Shown here: piece by piece, positions 21,133-28,881 of the stretch
Position numbering within the stretch: the first letter of the stretch is position 1
Layout: each line of letters starts with the position of its first letter
From: Chloroflexota bacterium
GTDB taxonomy: Bacteria > Chloroflexota > Limnocylindria > Limnocylindrales > CSP1-4
DNA: 41,003 bases
Assembly: GCA_017881905.1 (NCBI GenBank)
Contig: JADGQI010000057.1
Location: 1-41,003, forward strand
Direction: 5' to 3'
Notes under the pieces: model-generated
Database searches by the model: none
Told to the model about the DNA's origin: nothing
Seen by the model: the letters and a program-made list of their open reading frames with translations, nothing else
Made by a program: the position numbers and the translations under genes

Positions 21133-21908
21133 GCGCCCAGCCGCGTCGGCGCGGTCGGCTGACCCGGAGTGCCGTGCCGGTCGTGCTCGGGCTGGTCGTG
21201 TTCATCGTCGTGTGGCAGCTGGTCGTGTTCCTCGGCCGCTACCCGGACTACATCCTGCCGGGGCCGTGGACGGTCCTCCAGCGCTTCGTGACCGCCTGGA
21301 CCGAAGGGACGATGGCGCCGGAGGTCGCCGCGACCCTCCAGGAGATCGTCCTTGGGTTCGTGTTCGGTGCCGGGATCGGCCTCGCGGCCGGCTACGCGCT
21401 GGCCCGGTCGCGCGTCGTCGGGCTCGTCCTGTCGCCGTACCTGGTCGCGGCCCAGTCGACGCCGATCCTCGCCCTCGCCCCGCTGCTCATCCTGTGGTTC
21501 GGTCCCGGCCTGCTGAGCAAGATCGTCATCTGCTCGTTGATCGTGTTCTTCCCGGTCGCGGTGTCGACCGCGGTGGGATTCCGGTCGGTCGACCCGAGGC
21601 TGCTCGAGCTCGGCCGCAGCCTCCGCGCGACGCCTCGTCAGATCCTGATGACGCTCGAGGTCCCGGCGGCGATGCCGTCGATCATGGGCGGCATCCGGGT
21701 CGGGGTCACCCTCGCCGTCGTCGGGGCGATCGTCGCCGAATGGGTCAGCCCGGAGTCCGGTCTCGGCGTCTTGATCAACCTGGCCCGCGGCAGCCTGTTC
21801 GACATCCCGCTGATGTTCGCCGCGCTGCTCATGCTCGCGCTGGTCGGCGTCGGCCTGTACGGCATCGCCGTCCTTGCCGAACGCTGGCTGGTCGGCGACC
21901 GCGGCTGA
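21129..21908 (+). CDS. ABC transporter permease (SsuC/TauC type)
   Basis: TM segments; EVPAAMPSIMGGIRVGVTLAVVGAIVAEW EAA-loop pattern; ATGA-type overlap with the ATPase gene. Confidence 0.92.
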   Translation: MSAQPRRRGRLTRSAVPVVLGLVVFIVVWQLVVFLGRYPDYILPGPWTVLQRFVTAWTEGTMAPEVAATLQEIVLGFVFGAGIGLAAGYALARSRVVGLVLSPYLVAAQSTPILALAPLLILWFGPGLLSKIVICSLIVFFPVAVSTAVGFRSVDPRLLELGRSLRATPRQILMTLEVPAAMPSIMGGIRVGVTLAVVGAIVAEWVSPESGLGVLINLARGSLFDIPLMFAALLMLALVGVGLYGIAVLAERWLVGDRG

Positions 21909-21951
21909 GCGGGATCGCCGCTCGGCTCGCGGGGCCGGCGGTCCAGAGGCG

Positions 21952-22260
21952 CTACGGCCCTCCGGGCGGCGTGAGGCGTCCCGCGCCGTCGAGCTCGAGC
22001 CGGGACGACGCGCGGTCGTCCGTCGTGGTCCGGGTGATCCGCGCCACGGCCGCGAGGCCGGAGAAAACCCCGATCTCCGTCGTCATCTCGACCGTGACCG
22101 GGCGATCCGATGGGACCCGGACGTCGGCGGCGTCGAGTCTGACGACGACGTCCCAGGAGCGACGACCGAGCAGGTCGCGCCGGACCGACAGGATGCCTGC
22201 CGTGATGTGGCAGGCACGCTGGTCGATCTTGAACGACGTCAGGCGATACTTGCGCTCCAT
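21952..22260 (-). CDS. Uncharacterised 102-aa protein
   Basis: MERKYRLTSFKIDQRACHITAGILSVRRDLLGRRSWDVVVRLDAADVRVPSDRP...; no family recognised. Confidence 0.55.
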   Translation of the reverse strand: MERKYRLTSFKIDQRACHITAGILSVRRDLLGRRSWDVVVRLDAADVRVPSDRPVTVEMTTEIGVFSGLAAVARITRTTTDDRASSRLELDGAGRLTPPGGP

Positions 22261-22288
22261 CGGCGCCCCTAGCGGCGCGATCGCCGCG

Positions 22289-22672
22289 TTACTTCGCGAT
22301 CTCCCAGATGTGACCCGCCGGATCCATGAAGCATGCCGTGCGCACGCCCCAGGGCCGATCCAGCGGGCCGTTCAGCAGCTCGACTCCGCGGGTGGCCAGC
22401 TCAGCGCACATCGCATCGACGTCATCCACGTCGATGGTGAACTGGAAACGAGACCCGGCGTCGCGACTCGCCACGGCGGCTGGCTCGATCAGCTCCCGGG
22501 CCGCCGTCGTCTTCAGCAGGTTGACCAGCGTGGAGCCGAACTTGAACACCGCCGAATCGTCGTCCTCGAACACGATCGGCAGGCCGAAGACCTCCTGGTA
22601 GAACCGCTTCGTCGTCGCCAGATCCTCGACGAACAGCGTGACGGCGCTGATGCCGCTCGGCCATGGACCCAT
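22289..22672 (-). CDS. VOC/glyoxalase superfamily protein
   Basis: ISAVTLFVEDLATTKRFYQEVFGLPIVFEDDDSAVFKFG...GVRTACFMDPAGHIWEIAK; ATG at 22672 preceded by GGGAGGAG. Confidence 0.92.
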   Translation of the reverse strand: MGPWPSGISAVTLFVEDLATTKRFYQEVFGLPIVFEDDDSAVFKFGSTLVNLLKTTAARELIEPAAVASRDAGSRFQFTIDVDDVDAMCAELATRGVELLNGPLDRPWGVRTACFMDPAGHIWEIAK

Positions 22673-22779
22673 TCGCTCCTCCCGTTCCGGACTGACGCCC
22701 GACCGGGTGTCGTCAGTCGATCCGTCGCCTCGAGATGTATACAGCCTGGGGGCTCGCCGATGCCGGCTGCAACGTCGGC

Positions 22780-22785
22780 TAGGCT
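22780..22785 (+). promoter_or_regulatory. Predicted -10 box TAGGCT upstream of the 22792 gene
   Basis: 6 nt between the box and ATG at 22792; expected +1 is the A of ATG. Confidence 0.45.
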
Positions 22786-22791
22786 GGAGGC

Positions 22792-23556
22792 ATGGCGCGG
22801 GCGGTGGTTCCTGGCACGACGGTCGAACGGCTCGCCCGGGAGCTGCTCGACGGCGCACCGTCGGACCCGTTCGTCGACGAGCTCGAGGCGTGGCTGGCCG
22901 GGTCGCCGCGGTTCCGCTCGTTCGCCGAGGCGAACCGCGCGAAGATCCGGAAGAAGCTGCGCGGTGCGGCGGACGCCGAGGCGCGGCGCGACGTCCGGGC
23001 GGAGCTGCGTGTCGCCCACCTGCTTCTGGCGGATCGCCGGATCGAGCTCGAGTTCGAGGCCTACGGCTCCGGCAAGCCCGGGCCGGATTTCACGATCACG
23101 TTCCGGGCCGAACGGCCGTTCAACCTCGAGGTCACTCGACTGCGTCGGCCGCCGGACGCCCCCGGGCAGGGCGGCCAGTTGCTGACCAAGCTTCACCAGC
23201 TTCCGCCGAGCGTGGCGAACGTCGTCCTTCTCGCGATCCAGGGCGACCGAGCAGACGCGTTCGACGTCGCCGGCGCGACCCGCGCCCTGCGAGCCCGCGC
23301 CGACCGGAAGGACGAGGCGTTCTTCGTCGATCGAGGGTTCGCCGGGACGCGTGGCTTCTACGAGCGGTATCTGCGGCTCGGCGCGGTCCTGGTCTGGTCC
23401 GAGAGCGCGGTCGGCGACGCGCGCGCCTCGCTGTGGAGCAACTCGTCGGCTCGCATCGCCGTTCCCCCGCGAACCGCGCGGGAATGCCTGCGCTGCCTTC
23501 GAGCGGAGACCCGAAGACCCGGGGAGTATCCTCGTGACCCTCGCAGCGCGATCTGA
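22792..23556 (+). CDS. Uncharacterised protein, possible PD-(D/E)XK-like nuclease fold
   Basis: 254 aa; helical N-terminus then GSGKPGPDFTITFRAERPFNLEVTRLRR, resembling a D-...-ExT/K core. Family is a guess. Confidence 0.6.
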   Translation: MARAVVPGTTVERLARELLDGAPSDPFVDELEAWLAGSPRFRSFAEANRAKIRKKLRGAADAEARRDVRAELRVAHLLLADRRIELEFEAYGSGKPGPDFTITFRAERPFNLEVTRLRRPPDAPGQGGQLLTKLHQLPPSVANVVLLAIQGDRADAFDVAGATRALRARADRKDEAFFVDRGFAGTRGFYERYLRLGAVLVWSESAVGDARASLWSNSSARIAVPPRTARECLRCLRAETRRPGEYPRDPRSAI

Positions 23557-23561
23557 GGCCC

Positions 23562-24422
23562 ATGCCCCGTCTGCAGTTCAAGACCTTCGCGGAGCCTGAC
23601 GAGGACCGACCGTTCCCGCTGGGCAACGGGCGGATCGTGAGCCTCGGCGAGACGACGGTCGGCCTGGCCCGATGGGAGCCCGGATGGCGATGGACGACGC
23701 ACCTCGCTCCGATCGCCGGCACGACCTCGTGCCAGGTCCACCACCTCGGGTACGCGATCTCGGGGCGGCTTCGGGTCGAGATGGACGATGGCCAGACCAT
23801 CGAGATCCCCCCGGACTCGGCCTACGAGATCCCGGCGGGGCACGATGCCAGCGTCGTCGGGGACGAGCCCTTCGTGACGCTCGAGTGGACGAGCGCTCGC
23901 GTCGTCGGCATCGGGCCCGAGGGGCCGAGCGAGCGCGTCCTCGCCACGGTCCTGTTCACGGACATCGTCGACTCGACCGCCGCCCTCGAGCGGATGGGCG
24001 ATGAGGCGTGGCGGATGCTGCTCAACGACCACAACCGACGGATGCGGGACCTGCTGAACGGCTTCCGCGGCCGCGAGATCGACACCACCGGGGACGGTTT
24101 CCTGGCGGTCTTCGACAGCGCCTCCCGCGCGGTCCGCTGCGGCCTCGCGATGGTCCAGGCTGCCCGAGACATGGGGATCTCGATCCGGGTCGGCGTCCAC
24201 ACCGGCGAGGTCGAACTCATCGGCGGTGATGCTCGTGGCGTCGCGGTCCACGCCGCAGCGAGGGTCCTGTCCAGCGCCGGAGCCGACGAGGTCTTCGTGT
24301 CGTCGACGACCCGCGATCTCCTCGATGGATCGGGGCTCGCCGTCGAGGAGGCGGGTTCGTATCAGCTCAAGGGCCTGACCGGCGAGCGACGTCTCTACCG
24401 AGCTGTGGCCCCCAGCGCATGA
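23562..24422 (+). CDS. Cupin domain fused to class III adenylate/guanylate cyclase catalytic domain
   Basis: N-terminus CQVHHLGYAISGRLRVEMDDGQTIEIPPDSAYEIPAGHDASVVGDEPFVTLEW (cupin); C-terminus ATVLFTDIVDSTAALERMGD...DTTGDGFLAVFD...IRVGVHTGEVE...GVAVHAAARVLSSAGADEVFVSSTTRDLL (cyclase homology domain). Confidence 0.88.
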   Translation: MPRLQFKTFAEPDEDRPFPLGNGRIVSLGETTVGLARWEPGWRWTTHLAPIAGTTSCQVHHLGYAISGRLRVEMDDGQTIEIPPDSAYEIPAGHDASVVGDEPFVTLEWTSARVVGIGPEGPSERVLATVLFTDIVDSTAALERMGDEAWRMLLNDHNRRMRDLLNGFRGREIDTTGDGFLAVFDSASRAVRCGLAMVQAARDMGISIRVGVHTGEVELIGGDARGVAVHAAARVLSSAGADEVFVSSTTRDLLDGSGLAVEEAGSYQLKGLTGERRLYRAVAPSA

Positions 24423-24488
24423 CCGTCGGCTGAGTGAGCTCGGCGTCGGCATCACCCGGATCGCTAGGCTGATCGCCTCTATAGGGGT

Positions 24489-25019
24489 GTGATCTCGATC
24501 GGCATGACCCTGGACGAGCTCGACCTCGAGCGGACGGCCGGTGACCTCGCGACGGATACGCTGGTTGACGCGCTCGAGCGCCATCGGCCGCGGCTGCTCG
24601 CGATCGCCCGATCCCTCCGCGCCGGAGACCCCGAGGACCTGGTCCAGACGACCTTCGAGCTCGCGATCCGGAACGTCGGAGGGCTCCAACGGGCCGAGTC
24701 CCTCTGGCCCTGGCTCGTCACCATCCAGGCCCGCGAGGCCTATCGCCTGCGCCGGCGACTTCGGGCCGCCATTCCGTTCGGGTCCGCCGATGACATCGAC
24801 CGGGGCCGCGTCGCCGAGACGGAGCCCGACCTCGCAGCCTCCGCGGATCTCCGGGACGCGCTGCGACGGCTTCCGACCCGGGTGCGCGCAGCCGTCGTCC
24901 TGCACTACATGGCCGACCTCTCGGTCGCCGAGACCGCCGCCGCGCTCGGCGTCTCCGAGAACACGGTCAAGACCCAGCTCAAGACCGGACTGCGAAAGCT
25001 CAGGGAGTCGATGTCGTGA
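24489..25019 (+). CDS. ECF-type RNA polymerase sigma factor
   Basis: DPEDLVQTTFELAIRNVG...(region 2) and RLPTRVRAAVVLHYMADLSVAETAAALGVSENTVKTQLKTGLRKLRE (region 4). Confidence 0.9.
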   Translation: MISIGMTLDELDLERTAGDLATDTLVDALERHRPRLLAIARSLRAGDPEDLVQTTFELAIRNVGGLQRAESLWPWLVTIQAREAYRLRRRLRAAIPFGSADDIDRGRVAETEPDLAASADLRDALRRLPTRVRAAVVLHYMADLSVAETAAALGVSENTVKTQLKTGLRKLRESMS

Positions 25020-25021
25020 CG

Positions 25022-26314
25022 ATGCCCGATGACGACCCGATCGTCCGACGCCTCAAGGCACTCCATGAGGCCGAGACCGTCCGGGCGACCCGCGACCTCG
25101 CGCGGTCGACCCCTCGACTCTCGTCGCCGACGATCCGCTCGTCGATGCCCCGCCTGGCTCCGCTCGGCGTCGCGGTCGTGGCCATCGGCATCCTTGCGTC
25201 GCTGGTCTTCGTCGGCACCGGCTCGCGACTCGGTCGGATCGAGGGCGCCACTGGAGCCCCGATCACGTCCGGTGTCGCGTCGGCTGGTCCGGCCGCCTCG
25301 TCGGGCGCTTCGGTCATGACCTCCCCGGCACCGTCGTCCGCGCCGTCGGCCGACCCATCCAGCGCGCCGCAACACGCTCAGTCGGTCGAGGGTCGCTTCC
25401 GCCTCGACTTCGAGCTGCCGAAGACGATCTGGACGGCCGGAGAGCCGATCGAGGGCCTCGCGACCCTCTCCCTGGTCGACGGCACGAGCGTCGACCTCGG
25501 GACGTCCGGTGGCGGGCCGTTCGGGTTCGCATATGTCGATCCCAACGGGAAGCACGACGTCGAACCCGCATGGACGAGCGACTGCAGGGCGACTCAGCTG
25601 AAGGGCGACAAGCCGATGACATCGGGCCTCAGCAAGTCGGGCGGTTTCTCGGAGTCCGATCCCGACGCCGCCTTCTTCCATGCATTCCTGAATGGCGATC
25701 CCGTCGTGCGCCTGCCGGCGGGAGACTGGACGATCACCGCGGTCGCGTCGTTCGTCGAGGAAGCGGGCTGCACGGGCAATGTTCACCGCATGACGGCGAG
25801 CATCCCGATCCACGTCCTGCCATCCGCGGACGGTCAGTGGCAGCCGCCGATGGCCAGCTCGGCCGAGGCGTCCACGCCCAGCACCGGACCAACGCCATCA
25901 GCCCTCCCCGAAGCACCCAGGCATTCGATCGACTGGCGGACCAACGTCGTGTCTCTTACGGCGACGAACCTCGCCATCGATGCCGACGGGCGGAGCTTCG
26001 TGGGCGAGAAGCCGATCCTGCTCCACTCGGATCCCGGCTCATCCCGGTATTGGACCCTCGAAGCCACCTGGCACGAGGATGGGGTCGAGATGCGTCTCTT
26101 CATCTACTTCGCCGCCGACGACACCTCCTGGTGGGCGACCGAGATCCGGACGTACGACGGGCACCGGCCCGCGAACTGGATCGAATACCTCGGAACCTTC
26201 TTCAAGCGCCCGCTCGGCCAGGCGTATCTCGGTGACCTGGACGTCACCAGTTCCGATCCGCTACCGGGACGACTCGTGCTCGACGGGCTTTCGATCAGCG
26301 TCCACCCCAGGTGA
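25022..26314 (+). CDS. Single-TM membrane protein coupled to the ECF sigma gene (anti-sigma-like) with extracytoplasmic Ig-like region
   Basis: Overlaps the sigma gene; about 40-aa cytosolic region, one TM (LGVAVVAIGILASLVFVGTG), Ser/Pro/Ala linker, beta-rich C-terminal domains. Confidence 0.65.
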   Translation: MPDDDPIVRRLKALHEAETVRATRDLARSTPRLSSPTIRSSMPRLAPLGVAVVAIGILASLVFVGTGSRLGRIEGATGAPITSGVASAGPAASSGASVMTSPAPSSAPSADPSSAPQHAQSVEGRFRLDFELPKTIWTAGEPIEGLATLSLVDGTSVDLGTSGGGPFGFAYVDPNGKHDVEPAWTSDCRATQLKGDKPMTSGLSKSGGFSESDPDAAFFHAFLNGDPVVRLPAGDWTITAVASFVEEAGCTGNVHRMTASIPIHVLPSADGQWQPPMASSAEASTPSTGPTPSALPEAPRHSIDWRTNVVSLTATNLAIDADGRSFVGEKPILLHSDPGSSRYWTLEATWHEDGVEMRLFIYFAADDTSWWATEIRTYDGHRPANWIEYLGTFFKRPLGQAYLGDLDVTSSDPLPGRLVLDGLSISVHPR

Positions 26315-26375
26315 CCTCCGGGCTTCATGAGGCGCCTTGGACGGCGGAAGGCCGGCCTCGTGCTACGATCGGGAC

Positions 26376-26560
26376 GGCTTTCGGGGCAGGGTGAGAATCC
26401 CGACCGGTGGTACGGTCCGGCCGATGCGACAGCGTCGACGGACGAGCCCACGAGCGGCCCGGCACGACCCGTCGTGCCGAGTGTCAGCAGATCCGAGGGC
26501 GGCGGACGCGAGTCCGTCGGCCCGACCGGAGCCGACGGTAGAGTCCGGATGGAAGAAGGC
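26376..26560 (+). promoter_or_regulatory. FMN riboswitch (RFN element)
   Basis: ctttcggggcagggtgagaatcccgaccggtggtacggtcc...gagcccacgagc...cagcagatccg...gagccgacggtagagtccggatggaagaagg matches the RFN conserved blocks. Confidence 0.93.
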
Positions 26561-26607
26561 CTGGACCCGCGTGCGACCGTGCGCGAGCTCCATCTTCGGG
26601 CGCCCCG

Positions 26608-27771
26608 TTGGCCGAATGGACGACATCCGGCGTGGAGGAGCCCGTGGACCCGCTTTCGACCCGCCCCACTGTCCGGCCGCTCGTGGCCCTCGTCGCCGTC
26701 CTCGTGGGGTTGATCGTCGTCGCCTGCTCGTCCGGAGGAGCTTCGCCATCGGTCGTGGCCCCCTCGCCGTCGGTCGGAGCGAGTGCGGCGATCGCGAGCA
26801 CGTCGCCCGCCAAGTCAGCGACCGCACCGGCCTCGGCATCACCGTCTGCCACGCCGACCAAGCTGACGGTCGGGCTCGGCTACATCCCCAACGTCCAGTT
26901 CGCCCAGTTCTACCTCGCCGACCAGGCCGGCTACTACCGCGACGCCGGTCTCGACGTGACCTTCCAGAACGGCAACGATCCCGAGTTGATCACGCTCGCC
27001 GCGGCCGGCCAGGTCGACGTCGCGATCGCCGACGGCACGAGCGTCATCCCGGCCGTCAGCCACGGCATACCGGTCCGCTACCTGGCCACGATCTACGCCA
27101 AGTTCCCCAACGTGGTCTTCGCCAAGGCGTCGAGCGGGATCAAGACCGCGGCCGACCTGAAGGGCAAGACGATCGGGACGCCGGGCAAGTACGGGTCGGG
27201 CTGGATCATGCTCCAGGCGCTCCTGTCGTCGGCGGGGCTCACCCCGGCCGACACGAAGATCAGCCTCTATCCCGACTACGGCCAGCTCGTCGGGGTCGAG
27301 CAGGACAAGGTCGACGCCGCCACGGGCTTCTCCAACAACGAGCCGATCCAGCTCGCCCGGACCGGTGTCCCGCCGGTCGTCCTGACCGTCGACGACATCG
27401 TCCCGCTCCAGGGCAACGGGCTGATCGCGGGAACGAAGACGCTCGAGACGAAGAAGGACGCGATCGCGGCGTTCATCGCGGCCACGCTCCGCGCGATGGA
27501 CGACATCACCGCCGATCCACAGAAGGGACTCGATGCCGCGATCACGGTGGTCCCCGAGATCGCCAACGACAAGGACGCGCAGATGGCCGTGCTCCAGGCG
27601 ACCATCGACGGCTGGCATGACAGCCTGACGGCCACCCAGGGCCTCGGCGCGATCGACCGCGATGGGTGGGCGAAGTCGATCGACTTCATCGCCGGCCTGC
27701 CAGGTGGGCTCGTGCCGAACCCGGTGACGGTCGACGGGATCGTCGACGCCAGCCTCCTGCCGGTGCGGTAG
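26608..27771 (+). CDS. ABC substrate-binding lipoprotein, NMT1/THI5-like (candidate riboflavin-binding, RibY-like)
   Basis: Lipobox-like LIVVACSSGG; LTVGLGYIPNVQFAQFYLADQAGYYRDAGLDVTFQNG; downstream of FMN riboswitch. Start codon uncertain (26608, 26632 or 26644). Confidence 0.85.
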   Translation: MAEWTTSGVEEPVDPLSTRPTVRPLVALVAVLVGLIVVACSSGGASPSVVAPSPSVGASAAIASTSPAKSATAPASASPSATPTKLTVGLGYIPNVQFAQFYLADQAGYYRDAGLDVTFQNGNDPELITLAAAGQVDVAIADGTSVIPAVSHGIPVRYLATIYAKFPNVVFAKASSGIKTAADLKGKTIGTPGKYGSGWIMLQALLSSAGLTPADTKISLYPDYGQLVGVEQDKVDAATGFSNNEPIQLARTGVPPVVLTVDDIVPLQGNGLIAGTKTLETKKDAIAAFIAATLRAMDDITADPQKGLDAAITVVPEIANDKDAQMAVLQATIDGWHDSLTATQGLGAIDRDGWAKSIDFIAGLPGGLVPNPVTVDGIVDASLLPVR

Positions 27772-27799
27772 GCCCTGAGCGGTCCCTAGAATGAGCGCG

Positions 27800-28879
27800 G
27801 TGTACGCCGTCATCATGGCCGGCGGCGGCGGGACCCGATTGTGGCCGCTGTCGACCCCCGAGCGCCCGAAGCCGTTCCTGCCGCTCTTCCCGGGCGAGGC
27901 GCGTGACCAGACGCTGTTCCAGAAGACGATCGCCCGGATCCTCGGGCCGGACCTGGATCTCGACGACATCACGGTCGTCGCTTCGAGCGCCTCTGCCGAG
28001 CTCGCGCGGGGGCAGGTCCCCGGCGTGCACATCCTCGAGGAGCCGCAGGGTCGCAACACGGCGGCCGCGATCGCCCTCGCGGCGGCCGCGATCGACCGCC
28101 CCGACGACGACGTCATGATCGTCCTCCCGGCCGACCACCTGATCGTCGCCGAGGACATCTTTCGAGGCGTGCTCGCCGGCGCCGCCGGCCTGGCCGCGAG
28201 CGGAGCGACGGACCGGTTCGGGATCGCCGACCCGCTGGTCACGCTGGGGATCCAGGTCGACCGAGCGGCGACCGAGTACGGCTATCTCCTGCCGGACCTC
28301 GAGCGCGGGGCCGACGTCGGCGGGCTCTTGGCGTACCCGCTCCGGGCCTTCGAGGAAAAGCCGGACCCGGCCCGGGCAACCGAGCTCGGCAGGACGCCGG
28401 GTGTCGCCTGGAATGCCGGCATGTTCCTGTGGCGGCGGGGCGCGATCCTGGCAGCATTCCGCGACTTCGCTCCGGACGTCTTCGACCCGATCGCCGAGGG
28501 CTGGGCGGATGGGCGGCTCGCCGGCGGGTACGCCGCCGCCCGGGCCGTCTCGATCGACTACGCCGTGATGGAGCCGGCCGCCGCGGCGCACCGGGTCGTG
28601 ATGGCCTCGATGGAGGTCGGCTGGAGCGATCTCGGGAGCTGGACGGTGCTCCTCGCCGCGCTCGACGGGGCCGGGACCGGCCGGGTCGTCCAGCCCGGCG
28701 AGGCGGCCGAGGCCGGTCCGGACGACCTCGTCGTCGAGCGCCTCGACGGTCGGCTCGTCCTGACCGACGGTCCCCGCGGTATCCTCGCCGGGACGCCGGT
28801 CGCCCTGCTCGCTGGCGCTCGTCCCACGCGCGACATCGTGGTCCAGCTGCTCGACAGGGCCGCTCGACAGGAGGCCTGA
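27800..28879 (+). CDS. manC: Mannose-1-phosphate guanylyltransferase
   Basis: VYAVIMAGGGGTRLWPLSTPERPKPFLPLF...FEEKPDPARA...WNAGMFLWR. GTG at 27800 fits the family N-terminus better than ATG at 27791. Confidence 0.9.
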   Translation: MYAVIMAGGGGTRLWPLSTPERPKPFLPLFPGEARDQTLFQKTIARILGPDLDLDDITVVASSASAELARGQVPGVHILEEPQGRNTAAAIALAAAAIDRPDDDVMIVLPADHLIVAEDIFRGVLAGAAGLAASGATDRFGIADPLVTLGIQVDRAATEYGYLLPDLERGADVGGLLAYPLRAFEEKPDPARATELGRTPGVAWNAGMFLWRRGAILAAFRDFAPDVFDPIAEGWADGRLAGGYAAARAVSIDYAVMEPAAAAHRVVMASMEVGWSDLGSWTVLLAALDGAGTGRVVQPGEAAEAGPDDLVVERLDGRLVLTDGPRGILAGTPVALLAGARPTRDIVVQLLDRAARQEA

Positions 28880-28881
28880 TC

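Noticed and set aside
21122-23185. 687-aa + ORF crossing the permease, minus-strand genes and the 22792 gene
   Set aside because: Out of frame with the clear ABC permease and 22792 protein; translation is Arg/Pro/Gly-rich with no domain.
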